From: Polyangium jinanense
GTDB lineage: Bacteria > Myxococcota > Polyangia > Polyangiales > Polyangiaceae
Assembly: GCF_028435365.1 (NCBI RefSeq)
Contig: NZ_JAGTJJ010000045.1
Span: forward strand, 28,948 to 92,947
Length of the DNA: 64,000 bases
Direction of reading: 5' to 3'
Each line of letters begins with the position of its first letter. Position 1 is the first letter of the stretch. The position numbers and the translations under genes are program-made. The notes below the pieces were generated by a model that had not been told where the DNA came from, did no database searches, and worked only from the letters and a program-made list of their open reading frames with translations. Of the stretch, positions 56,223-64,000 are shown in pieces.

Positions 56223-57038
56223 ATGCTGCCTCGAACGATCGCGCCCCTCGCGGGAATCGCCCTCTCGATCGCCCTCACCTCGCTCGTCGGTTGCGACGAG
56301 AAAAAACCCGACGCCGCGCCCACGAAGCCGAGCGCCGCGCCCGTCGCCTCTGCTGCACAGGCGCCGACGCCGACGCCGACGCCAACGCCGACACCGAGCG
56401 CCGCGGAGCCTGCGCCGCCGCCGAAGAAGAAGGACGTCGTGTGCTCGAAGGACGCGACGATCACGTTCACGGATCCGAAGTTCGAGGACGCCGTGCGCAG
56501 TCAGGCACAGAAGCAAGAAGGCACGCTGACGCGGGCGGACCTCGGCAAAGTGAAGACGCTGAAGCTCACCGAGGTGAAGCTCGACGAGCTCGACCCGTGC
56601 CTCTTCCCGCTGTTCACGTCGGTGAAGGGCGTCTACCTGCCGCCCGGGAAGATCGAAGATCTGAGCCCGCTGAAGACGCTCACGACGATCGAGTCGCTGC
56701 GCATCGCGGCCACGCAGGTCAAAGACCTCACGCCGCTCGCGGGCCTCGCGAAGCTCGATCGGCTCGATATCGGCCGGACGCCGGTCAAGGATCTCACGCC
56801 GCTGTCAGGGCTGACGAACCTGACGGAGCTTCAGATCGACGAGACCGAGGTGACGGATCTGACGCCGCTCTCGAAGCTGAAGAAGCTCGAGATGCTGCAG
56901 ATGAAGCGCACGCGCATCACCGATCTTTCGCCGCTGAAGGAGCTCAAGAGCCTGAAGAGCCTGCACATCGGGGGCTCGGCCGTGAGCGGTCAGGCCGTGA
57001 TCCTGGGGATCCCTGGGCTCAAGGTGAACGACGAGTGA
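56223..57038 (+). CDS. Leucine-rich-repeat lipoprotein, internalin-like
   Basis: A 271-residue lipoprotein (lipobox LTSLVGCDEK). A Thr-Pro repeat linker (PTPTPTPTPTPSAAEPAPPP) leads to a cap with a Cys pair, then five 22-residue leucine-rich repeats from about residue 145. Each has the pattern LxxLxxLxxLxIxxTxVxDLxP (for example LTPLAGLAKLDRLDIGRTPV). This curved beta-helix type is seen in internalins and binds proteins. It would display a binding surface outside the cell. ATG 56223; a convergent channel gene ends 15 bases away. Confidence 0.85.
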   Translation: MLPRTIAPLAGIALSIALTSLVGCDEKKPDAAPTKPSAAPVASAAQAPTPTPTPTPTPSAAEPAPPPKKKDVVCSKDATITFTDPKFEDAVRSQAQKQEGTLTRADLGKVKTLKLTEVKLDELDPCLFPLFTSVKGVYLPPGKIEDLSPLKTLTTIESLRIAATQVKDLTPLAGLAKLDRLDIGRTPVKDLTPLSGLTNLTELQIDETEVTDLTPLSKLKKLEMLQMKRTRITDLSPLKELKSLKSLHIGGSAVSGQAVILGIPGLKVNDE

Positions 57039-57053
57039 AGGTCCCCCTCGGGA

Positions 57054-57941
57054 CTAGTTGACCTTGACGACCGGCGCGCCGAGGGCGGCTCGCGTCGCGC
57101 CGGTCTCCGCGTGGACGACGCGGATCTCTCGCTGGGGGAGCGGGATGTCGATGCCCCGCTCGCGAAAGGCTTCGACGAGCGCGCGGTAGAGGCCGAGATG
57201 CGCCTGCTCGTAGTCGGGGACGGGCACCCAGGGGCGGGCGGAGATCGTGAGCGCGAAATCGCCGACCTTGCGGATCCCGATGAGCGGCGCGGGCTCTTTG
57301 AGGACGCGCCCGTCGGCGAGGACCGTCTCCGTCGCGACGTCGATGGCCTTTCCGAGATCGGAGGCATGCGCAATGCCGATCTCGATGTCGAGCTGACGCT
57401 TCGTCCCGTAGTTATGCAGGATTTCCCCGGAAATCTGGCGGTTCGGGATGACGATCAGGGATTGATCGGTGTGGCGCAGGGTGGTCGAGAACAGCGTGAT
57501 GTCGACGACCTCGCCGTGCTCCTTGAGGACGTCGATGTATTCGCCGACCTTGAAGGGCTTGAGGAAAAAGATGGTCATGCCCGCGATGAGGTTCGAGAGC
57601 ACGCCCTGCATGGCGAGGCCGATACCCACACCGGCGACGCCGAGGCCGGCGATGAGCGAGGCGACGGGGACGCCGATCTTCTCCGCGGCAATGACGATCG
57701 TGGCGCCGACGACGACGAACCGGAGCAACCGGACGATGAGGGTCCGGAGCGCGATGTCGACCGTGGTCTTCTTTTCGAGCCAGGCGTCGAGCATGCGGGT
57801 GAGGTATCCCGCCACCTTGAACCCGACGAAGACAATGACGCACGCGCCGAGGATCTGAAGTCCGTACCGCACGGCGAATTCGACGAGCGTGGTCTTCAGG
57901 CTCGTGAGGCCCGCGCCGACCTGGTTCATCGTTTCCTGCAT
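57054..57941 (-). CDS. mscS: Small-conductance mechanosensitive channel MscS
   Basis: A 295-residue MscS of E. coli-like size. Three TM helices include the pore helix with Gly/Ala packing (GLGVAGVGIGLAMQGVLSNL), followed by the beta domain (FKVGEYIDVLKEHGEVVDIT; TDQSLIVIPNRQISGEILHN) and the C-terminal mixed domain. It opens on membrane tension to release solutes during hypo-osmotic shock. An in-frame ATG at 57929 has AGGA upstream and may be the true start. It is 56 bases downstream of the DAC gene on the same strand. Confidence 0.92.
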   Translation of the reverse strand: MQETMNQVGAGLTSLKTTLVEFAVRYGLQILGACVIVFVGFKVAGYLTRMLDAWLEKKTTVDIALRTLIVRLLRFVVVGATIVIAAEKIGVPVASLIAGLGVAGVGIGLAMQGVLSNLIAGMTIFFLKPFKVGEYIDVLKEHGEVVDITLFSTTLRHTDQSLIVIPNRQISGEILHNYGTKRQLDIEIGIAHASDLGKAIDVATETVLADGRVLKEPAPLIGIRKVGDFALTISARPWVPVPDYEQAHLGLYRALVEAFRERGIDIPLPQREIRVVHAETGATRAALGAPVVKVN

Positions 57942-57997
57942 GAGGGGGATGGTCGCACTGGGGAGGCGGGAGCGTCAACGCGCTCTCGCTCGGCTGG

Positions 57998-59386
57998 CTA
58001 CACGTCCCCGGACGTCACCGCATGATCCCAGTACGTCACGCCACCCTCCTTCCAGGTCACGAAGCGGACCCAGCCGTCCTGGGAGACGACGATCACGAGC
58101 GCGCCGTGAATGTGCTGGCAAAGGCGATAGGCGGAGCGGTGCCTCGTTCCGACGGTCTCCGTCGGCTCGATCGAATAACGCATCCCTTCCATGTCCAGCG
58201 CCCGCCTCACCGACGGCACCTCGGACAACTCGCCGCCGATCTCGCAGCCGAACCCGAGCAGTTCGAGGCGCCTCGTCAATACGACGGCGCCATCCACGTC
58301 CGCCAGGCCCGCGATCAGGGTCGAGAGCTCGGAGACGGCTTCGTCGAGGTTCACGAGGTGCGGGTCGGTGCTGGACTCGTAGATGTCCCAGCCGACCGCC
58401 GCCGATGGCGGCGCCCACGCCTTGCTGCGCCCGGCGAGCGCGTCCATGGTCGCGAGGATCAACGTGCGATAACGACGCCGCGGCTCTCCCTCGCAAAATT
58501 CGTATTTGATGCGGAGCAGGCCCGCCGCCGTGCCCACCTCGCCCGGCGGCAGGATGACCAGCGTGCCGCCGTGGTGCGCCCGGCGAATCGTGGTGATGAG
58601 GCGCTTTAGCATTTGCCAGGTGATGAGCCGCGTCACCTCGGGATCGAGCTCCGCCCCGGGCGTGCGCGCGAGGGGCCGGGCCTCCTCGTGCAGCGCCGTG
58701 AGCTCGGCGTGCACCTCCTCGAATCCCTCGGAGAGCCAGCGCGCCTCGAAGACGTCCACCGCCGGCCCCGTGATCCTGCCGCCCTGCAGCTCGCCCAGCG
58801 TGACGGGCCCCCTCGCCACCGCGAGCTGCCCCGGCCCCGACGCGCGAATGACGAGCGCCCACGGCGGCAGGCTCGACCACGAGCCCCGCCCGCCATGCGC
58901 CGCGTGCAGCCAGCGGGGCCCCGAATGCAGGAGGCCCCATATCTCGAATCCGCCACGGCCGTCCTCGCGCACGCCGATGAGCGCGCGGTGGTATTTGATG
59001 GCCGGCGACAGCCGCCGGAGCTCGTGCGCGTCGAGCGGGCGGGCGTGCGTGAACATCAGGCGGTGCAGCCCCCAGGGTGGGCCAGCATCGGCCGGATAAC
59101 ACTCGGCGTCACCGAGGATCAATCGGAAGGTGACCGGCCGCTCCTCCTCGCGGAGCAGGCTCGCCTGATAACAGATGGACAGAAGCTCCTCGAGCGCCGA
59201 AAGCCCCGGGAGTCGTGAGCTCCCCACCGCTTGCACCTCGTCCCATCGCTCGCGCACGAGCCTGGCGAGCTCGGGTGGATACGAATGCAGCACGTTCGAT
59301 CCTAAGGCCCGCGCGGCGTCCTCCCAAGGGGCCCACGCCGCGATGGTTGCCTCATCCTGCGGCCGCGCGCCGAGTGCCCTCGCCAT
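57998..59386 (-). CDS. Putative diadenylate cyclase (DisA_N/DAC domain) with N-terminal sensor domain
   Basis: A 462-residue protein. The C-terminal 200 residues match the DAC domain that makes c-di-AMP from two ATP: an upstream segment LKRLITTIRRAHHGGTLVIL, catalytic DGA at residues 365-367 (DVDGAVVLT), Gly-rich FGCEIGGELSE, and the second signature GTRHRSAYR with RHR at 415-417. The N-terminal 240 residues resemble the DACNV-type sensor region found with such cyclases (SNVLHSYPPELARLVRERWD; SICYQASLLREEERPVTF). The start overlaps the histidine kinase stop by 35 bases. c-di-AMP synthesis in this organism is predicted, not shown. Confidence 0.83.
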   Translation of the reverse strand: MARALGARPQDEATIAAWAPWEDAARALGSNVLHSYPPELARLVRERWDEVQAVGSSRLPGLSALEELLSICYQASLLREEERPVTFRLILGDAECYPADAGPPWGLHRLMFTHARPLDAHELRRLSPAIKYHRALIGVREDGRGGFEIWGLLHSGPRWLHAAHGGRGSWSSLPPWALVIRASGPGQLAVARGPVTLGELQGGRITGPAVDVFEARWLSEGFEEVHAELTALHEEARPLARTPGAELDPEVTRLITWQMLKRLITTIRRAHHGGTLVILPPGEVGTAAGLLRIKYEFCEGEPRRRYRTLILATMDALAGRSKAWAPPSAAVGWDIYESSTDPHLVNLDEAVSELSTLIAGLADVDGAVVLTRRLELLGFGCEIGGELSEVPSVRRALDMEGMRYSIEPTETVGTRHRSAYRLCQHIHGALVIVVSQDGWVRFVTWKEGGVTYWDHAVTSGDV

Positions 59387-61004
59387 CGAACGGCAGCCGC
59401 ATCGTGAACGAGGTCCCGCGTCCGGGGGCGCTGTCGACGTCGACGCTCCCGCCGTGGGCCTCCGCGACGCCGCGGACGACGGCGAGCCCGAGCCCCCAGC
59501 CGCCCGGCGACGCGCGCTCGTGGCGCGCGCGGGTGAAGGGCTCGAACAGCGTGGCCTGCTCGTCCGCGGGGATCGGCGGGCCCTCGTTGTGCACCTCCAC
59601 CTCGACGCGGTCCGGCCGCGAGCGCACGGTGAAACGCACCGGGTCGGCCGATCCGTATTTGAGCGCGTTCGACGCGAGGTTCCACAAGGCTCGTCGGAGC
59701 TCCTCGCGACCAAAGTTGCCCGTCGTGGGCCCTTCGGGCGCGACGACGACGAAACGATCGCCGTGCTGCTGGGAAAGCTCGGCCACGACGTCTCGCACGA
59801 TATCGAGGATATCGCAGCGCTCGCGTGAGAGCGGGAGGCGGTCGCCCGCCTTGACGCGCTGCGCGTCGAGCAGGTCGCTCACCATGCGCTCGGAGCGGTC
59901 CAGGCTCCGGAGGACGGTCGACATCCAGCGTTTGGACCTGGGGTCGTCGGTCGAGCGGTCCGCCAGTTGCGCGGCCACGCGCGCCGCAGAGAGGGGGCCG
60001 CGGAGGTCGTGCACGAGGATCGACGAGAAGATCTCCCGCATCCGCTGCTCTTCCTGCAGCGCCTCGATTTGATCATGCAGCATGCCGTAGAGCTCCACGT
60101 TCTCGATGAGGAGCGCGAGGTGGTGGGCGATCGCCTCGAAACGCTGCTTCTCCCGCGCCGAGAAAGGCCGCTGCTCGCGCAGGCCGACGTACATCACGCC
60201 GAGGAGCCTGCGCTGGAGGGGGATACGGACCCCGAGGAGCGAATGGATGCCGCTGTGGCGGAGCGTATCGGTGACGTCGAGCTCGGTCGTCTCCGCGTCG
60301 AGGAGGGTCGTCGGCTCGTTGCGCGACGCGATCTTGCCGGCAAACGAGGAGGGCGAGAGCGAGCGGACGTAATGCGTGAGGCCCTCGTCGGCGATCCCCG
60401 CCGACGCGGTCATCACGAGCTTTTCGGTCGTGGGCTCGTGCAGCAAGATGGCCGCCGTCGCGGCGCCGAGCGCCTCCATGACGATGGGCATGGCGGCGTG
60501 GAGCCGGTCGGCCAGGGTCGGGGACCTGCGGGACGCGTCGGACGGCTCGCCCGTGAACGCCTGCCGTATAAGCCGGAAAAACCGCTTCTCCGACTGCGCG
60601 TCGTCGAGGAGGTGCCGGACGAATTTGTCGGATACCAGCACCGTCGACGCGTGCACGATTTCGAGGAGCCTGTCGACCTCCAGCGGATCGCACCTCTGCT
60701 CGGGCGGCACGGCCGCCCACGCCTGGAAGATGCAGCGGCCAAGAAGCGCAAACTCGCTCTGGAGTTCGGGGAGATCGAAGCCATGGCGGAGGCGGGAAGC
60801 CAGGTGGCTCTCCACGAGCTCGACCTGGCGGCCGCTCGGCTGACGCCCGTCCGCCTCGACCAGGGAATCGAGGAACATCGGCATGATGTTCATCAGCTCG
60901 GGCTGCGAAAGCCCACGCGCCGATGCCGTTTTCTGCGCCTCCTCGGCCCAGCGTTCGAGGATACGGCCGCCTTGCGTCTCGATGATGTGCTTGATTGTCG
61001 GCAC
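59352..61004 (-). CDS. GAF-domain sensor histidine kinase
   Basis: A 550-residue soluble kinase. An N-terminal RsbRD-like helical domain (HIIETQGGRILERWAEEAQK) spans about residues 1-150. A GAF domain (about 175-315) includes AAILLHEPTTEKLVMTASAG and LLGVRIPLQRRLLGVMYVGL. The HisKA H-box has His332 in ILVHDLRGPLSAARV; the HATPase has N-box LWNLASNALKYGS, G-boxes SPGGWGLGLAVVRGVAEAHG and GRGTSFTMRLPF. Start GTG 61004 (VPTIKHII) follows a purine-rich run; upstream ATGs near 61115 are alternatives. No receiver gene is adjacent. Its 3' end overlaps the DAC gene. Confidence 0.88.
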   Translation of the reverse strand: MPTIKHIIETQGGRILERWAEEAQKTASARGLSQPELMNIMPMFLDSLVEADGRQPSGRQVELVESHLASRLRHGFDLPELQSEFALLGRCIFQAWAAVPPEQRCDPLEVDRLLEIVHASTVLVSDKFVRHLLDDAQSEKRFFRLIRQAFTGEPSDASRRSPTLADRLHAAMPIVMEALGAATAAILLHEPTTEKLVMTASAGIADEGLTHYVRSLSPSSFAGKIASRNEPTTLLDAETTELDVTDTLRHSGIHSLLGVRIPLQRRLLGVMYVGLREQRPFSAREKQRFEAIAHHLALLIENVELYGMLHDQIEALQEEQRMREIFSSILVHDLRGPLSAARVAAQLADRSTDDPRSKRWMSTVLRSLDRSERMVSDLLDAQRVKAGDRLPLSRERCDILDIVRDVVAELSQQHGDRFVVVAPEGPTTGNFGREELRRALWNLASNALKYGSADPVRFTVRSRPDRVEVEVHNEGPPIPADEQATLFEPFTRARHERASPGGWGLGLAVVRGVAEAHGGSVDVDSAPGRGTSFTMRLPFDGEGTRRAAAG

Positions 61005-61132
61005 GAAACCCCTGCCCCTCGACAGAGGTAGCACATGTCGTGCAAAGGCGGACGCTGCCGAGCCCGCTTCGTTCTTCCTCGACTGCCTCGAATAGCTCAC
61101 CTCGAGGCGCACCATCATGCCATCCTCGCGTC

Positions 61133-61756
61133 GTGCTCTCGCTCCTCCGCGCGTTCCTCCAGAGCCTCCGCGCAGCGCTCCGCCCGCCTCCCGCGCCGCC
61201 GGCACCGCCAGCCACGCGCGCGCACGTGGACGGTTATCGAACCTCCGCGCGTACCCCCGACGAGCCTTCGCCCTGGTTCATGAGCGTAACACTGTCGACG
61301 GCGCGCAAGTTCAGCATCGTTCTCTACGAGTTCCACGAGTCCCGCGGTCAGCCGAGGAACGGGACACGCCTTGCGCGGGTCGATCCTCCGGGATTGCTGG
61401 AGGGCTGGAGCATCACGAGCGTGCACCAGTATTTCTGGCAGTACCTATGGTTTGGCGTGATCTTCTTCCATCGAGGCCCCGAGCGTTATGAGGCGCTGCT
61501 CGTGGAGCGGCTCGGGCCCGGAGCGCGCGAGGACGTTTGCCGCGAACTGTCCATGGGCGCGTCCGGGGCGCAGCCTGCCGACGGGAATCGGGTTTTCGCG
61601 GCGCTCATCGATCGGCACGAGAGCTATGACGGGAGCACCGGTTACCACGCGGATCTCGCTATCGGGCGGCTCTGCTTGTCCGCGGATGGGGAAGCGTGGA
61701 GCTACGAGCGCGAGGTCCTCTGGTTCGAGACAGAGGAAGGATCACCATATAGCTGA
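61133..61756 (+). CDS. Hypothetical protein
   Basis: About 207 residues from GTG 61133, or 158 from ATG 61280. An Ala/Pro/Arg-rich N-terminus (LLRAFLQSLRAALRPPPAPP) precedes a mixed alpha/beta domain (TLSTARKFSIVLYEFHESRG; YFWQYLWFGVIFFHRGPERY; SYDGSTGYHADLAIGRLCLS; WSYEREVLWFETEEG). No family recognised. The start is uncertain because no ribosome-binding site is visible. Divergent from the histidine kinase. Confidence 0.55.
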   Translation: MLSLLRAFLQSLRAALRPPPAPPAPPATRAHVDGYRTSARTPDEPSPWFMSVTLSTARKFSIVLYEFHESRGQPRNGTRLARVDPPGLLEGWSITSVHQYFWQYLWFGVIFFHRGPERYEALLVERLGPGAREDVCRELSMGASGAQPADGNRVFAALIDRHESYDGSTGYHADLAIGRLCLSADGEAWSYEREVLWFETEEGSPYS

Positions 61757-61858
61757 GCTCGGCGCGTGGCTGCGGGCGCTCCATGCCGCGACGACCAAGA
61801 GGTCCGTACGAGGGCCAGCCTGCTTCGATCCGGTGGACCTCGTCGCCAGTCGGCGCGG

Positions 61859-62575
61859 TCAGATCGTCCACGCGCCGTGGATGATTCCGACCAACGCGAG
61901 CACGCGCCCGCCGTCGCCGGGGATCTCGTCGAACACGATGCGCAGACTCTCCCACTCCATGCCCGTGCCGCTCGGAGGACGAGAAGTCATCTCATCAACA
62001 GACCGCTTGTAGAGCTCGACGTAGTGAGCCCCGGGGTAGGCCTCGGCGAAGTTGTCGTTCATGTTGCCCGTCCCGAATGTCGCGTCGACCTTCACGTCCG
62101 GCACCTTCGTGAAATCGTGCGTCCAAACGTATGCGTGGAAGTAGCCGGCGAACGTGCCGCGAATCGGATCTCCGCTACCGTCCTGCGTTCCCCAGACGCG
62201 CACGCGTGGGTCCTTCAGGGCGCCGCGGATCTCGGCGGGCGAGAGCGTCATGTCCGAGGGTTCGACGTACGAATACGGCGAGAAGCGAACACCGCGCGTC
62301 GGATGCGCGAGCGCAGCGAGCGCATCCATGTCCTTGTCCTTCAGCGCGCGCGCGACCGCCGCAGCTCGGCTCCGGAGGCGTTCGTGGAGCGGGGCGTCCG
62401 CGGGCGCGACGGCGCTCGCCCCCGGCGCGCTCGAGATCGCGGGCGGGCCAGAATTGCAGATGACGACCACGGTCTGCACGCCCGCCGGGGCCGCCGACCG
62501 CGGCTCCCCCTCCGGCAACCTGACACAACCGACGAGCCCCACGAGCACGACACACGCGAGCAACCTGCACATCAT
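61859..62575 (-). CDS. Lipoprotein, hypothetical
   Basis: A 238-residue lipoprotein. Tandem ATGs at 62575 and 62572 begin the signal, ending in lipobox VLVGLVGCVRLP. The first 30 codons of the longer frame are not signal-like. A helical region near residue 70-95 (LRSRAAAVARALKDKDMDAL) is followed by a beta domain (RFSPYSYVEPSDMTLSPAEI; GTFAGYFHAYVWTHDF; GIIHGAWTI). The arrangement resembles an NTF2-like fold. No enzyme motif recognised. Confidence 0.7.
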   Translation of the reverse strand: MMCRLLACVVLVGLVGCVRLPEGEPRSAAPAGVQTVVVICNSGPPAISSAPGASAVAPADAPLHERLRSRAAAVARALKDKDMDALAALAHPTRGVRFSPYSYVEPSDMTLSPAEIRGALKDPRVRVWGTQDGSGDPIRGTFAGYFHAYVWTHDFTKVPDVKVDATFGTGNMNDNFAEAYPGAHYVELYKRSVDEMTSRPPSGTGMEWESLRIVFDEIPGDGGRVLALVGIIHGAWTI

Positions 62576-62722
62576 GCCCGAAGAACGCGCGAGCGACGCG
62601 GCGCTGTTCCGGGGCTGCCCGGGGTCGTACGGCGTCACCAGCAACCTCCCGGGGACGCTCAACGGCCCGGGCAGTCGAGGCCTTTGACGCCACTGCGCGG
62701 AGGTGCTCTCGTTGGCTGGCAG

Positions 62723-63724
62723 ATGCTCGGCGCCCGTGTCGCTCCGTTCACCGTGGTTCTCGCGCTATGCGCCTGCGCGACGCCGAGCCCGCGCTCGGTG
62801 GCGGACTGCAATGATCAGACGGTGCGCGGCTTCTGGGAGAGCCTCCAGGGCGACACCGTCCTCCTGCGGCATTGGCACGGCTCCAAAGCCAGCAGCCTTT
62901 GCCGCGAGGGCAACGATGCAGCCTCCTGCGAGGCGCGGGCGCGTGCCGGGCTGGCTCGCCGGATCTCCGCCGGACGGCCTGTTCATGGCTGCATCAGCGA
63001 GCCGGGCGGCACCTGCCTGGTGGTGCGTCACGATGGGGAGGTGTCGACCACGCGTCATGAGGGGAACGGGTGGGACAACCTGGCCAGAGCTCTCTGGGGC
63101 CGCTGGGGCCGCGACGAGGTCGAGCTGCTCACCGTGGGCAGCGGAGAGGCGCGCACGGCGACCGCGTCCGCGCCGCGGGAGGAGGAGAGCGCGCGCTTCC
63201 GGCTCCTCTTGCGGGCTCCGTCCGCGACGCAGGCCAGGGCGGAGATCAAGCGAGCCGCGGGGGAATGGCCGGCGCTGAGGGTCAACATCGGGTCGTCGAT
63301 GTCCGCCCCCCCGGACTGGCTGGACGCGTCCGTCTCGTGCCGGCCCAAAGACAAGCCGCATCCGAGCACGCACACAGGGCCGTGGCACTGCCTCGCCGGG
63401 CCGTCCGACCCCAAGGAGCTGATCCCCAACGAGTGCTACCCGAGCGAGAAGGCCTGCGCCTCCGGCCGCGAGGAGCTGATGGACGAGGTCCGCTTTCGGG
63501 GGGGCCGCCCGGAAGAGATCGGGACGTGCTCGGCGGCCCCTCGGGTCCACTGTTACGCGATGAAGAAGGATTACTCGAACCTGGGAGCATGGCAGTCGTA
63601 CCGATCGTACGTCTGCTTCCCCACGCGCGAACGATGCGAGAAGCTCCGGCCGGAGCACCCCTGGCACGCGAGCGTCGAGTCGGCGTGCTTCGAGGCCGGG
63701 TCCGGGGTCAGCGGCGGCGGTTGA
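62723..63724 (+). CDS. Putative lipoprotein with Cys-rich C-terminal domain
   Basis: A 333-residue exported protein. ATG 62723 gives a signal ending in VVLALCACATPS (two possible lipobox Cys). The body has a first domain (RGFWESLQGDTVLLRHWHGS; TCLVVRHDGEVSTTRHEGNG) and a C-terminal part with repeated Cys pairs (GPWHCLAGPSDPKELIPNEC; TCSAAPRVHCYAMKKDYSNL). No family recognised. No clear ribosome-binding site, so the start is provisional. Confidence 0.65.
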   Translation: MLGARVAPFTVVLALCACATPSPRSVADCNDQTVRGFWESLQGDTVLLRHWHGSKASSLCREGNDAASCEARARAGLARRISAGRPVHGCISEPGGTCLVVRHDGEVSTTRHEGNGWDNLARALWGRWGRDEVELLTVGSGEARTATASAPREEESARFRLLLRAPSATQARAEIKRAAGEWPALRVNIGSSMSAPPDWLDASVSCRPKDKPHPSTHTGPWHCLAGPSDPKELIPNECYPSEKACASGREELMDEVRFRGGRPEEIGTCSAAPRVHCYAMKKDYSNLGAWQSYRSYVCFPTRERCEKLRPEHPWHASVESACFEAGSGVSGGG

Positions 63725-64000
63725 CGGCGGTACGTCCGGCAGCCCTGCGGGGCTTCTTCTTCGCCGCCGGCTTCCTCGCTGCCGGCTTCACCTTCCTCTA
63801 GGACGAGAAGGACCGCGAGGAGGACGAGGGCCCCAGGGCGACGCATGCGAGCCAGGTCACCGAAAGCGTGCACGCGGGGCAACTTTCCACCCAAACTGCA
63901 CGCCGACCCGTCTGGCGCCGATCCTGAAAGGCTGAACCGCCCGCCGACCCTTCCTTGCCGAAAAAACGGTTCCGTTTTTTGTCGCCCGACCCTTCCTTTA
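63725..64000. other. 3' intergenic region ending in a hairpin flanked by a direct repeat
   Basis: No confident gene. CCGACCCTTCCTT occurs at 63944-63956 and again at 63986-63998, a 42-base period. Between the copies lies a palindrome (AAAAAACGG, TT, CCGTTTTTT, 63961-63980), striking for its A/T content. It could be a bidirectional terminator or the start of a repeat array cut by the window edge. A 27-codon Lys/Arg/Ala-rich frame on the minus strand (63708-63791) resembles a histone-like tail remnant. Confidence 0.5.

Noticed and set aside
53504..57061. Very long plus-strand open frame (1185 codons)
   Set aside because: It is a shadow of the minus-strand kinase and TM-protein genes in GC-rich DNA; composition is Arg/Ala/Gly-rich and no domain is visible.

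Overview
The window is one stretch of very GC-rich bacterial chromosome. It is densely coded, carries many lipoproteins, has frequent GTG/TTG starts and shows strong third-position G/C bias. The gene content suggests a myxobacterium (Myxococcota), probably of the Polyangium/Sorangium side: a Ser/Thr kinase operon with PEGA and Cys-rich partners, Gly/Ser-rich lipoproteins, a fibro-slime protein, ECF sigma/TonB modules, a serpin, a lipase with its foldase, and sterol/lipid enzymes. This assignment is an inference from gene content. I saw no rRNA, tRNA, CRISPR array, insertion sequence or prophage.

Layout. 1-5.4 kb: metalloprotease and receiver-like gene (divergent), a small helical protein behind a sigma70-like promoter, AstD, a lipoprotein and an XRE regulator. 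5.5-11.3 kb: small membrane protein, 2OG-Fe(II) oxygenase, two tandem paralogous lipoproteins, then ECF sigma factor / TonB-like / TonB. 11.5-14.4 kb: lipoprotein-type triacylglycerol lipase, its steric foldase, and ThiD. 14.4-19.4 kb (minus strand): fibro-slime lipoprotein, MsrA, serpin, and a MATE transporter with an extra C-terminal domain. 19.8-30.5 kb: unknown protein, transglutaminase-like lipoprotein plus DUF350, oligopeptidase A plus Hsp33, DHCR24-like flavoprotein, alpha/beta-hydrolase lipoprotein, and a peroxiredoxin with a histone-like tail. 30.6-31.0 kb: an imperfect 43-bp tandem repeat. 31-34.3 kb: small lipoproteins and an amidohydrolase.

35.2-44.8 kb is the most distinctive block. 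It is a single-direction run of six lipid-type genes: esterase/lipase, alpha/beta hydrolase, acetoacetate-decarboxylase-like/membrane fusion, patatin fusion, GMC (cholesterol-oxidase-like) oxidoreductase with a four-cysteine cluster, and metallophosphoesterase/membrane fusion. The middle three are translationally coupled through ATGA overlaps. It looks like a sterol- or lipid-attacking pathway in which domains have been shuffled between polypeptides.

44.8-57 kb: Cys-rich lipoproteins, class III aminotransferase, membrane adenylate cyclase, an MscS-type channel, a kinase/PEGA/Cys-rich overlapping operon, a TM protein and a leucine-rich-repeat lipoprotein. 57-61 kb: a second MscS channel and an overlapping pair formed by a GAF histidine kinase and a putative diadenylate cyclase (c-di-AMP synthase). 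61-64 kb: orphan hypothetical and lipoprotein genes, ending in a short repeat/hairpin at the window edge.
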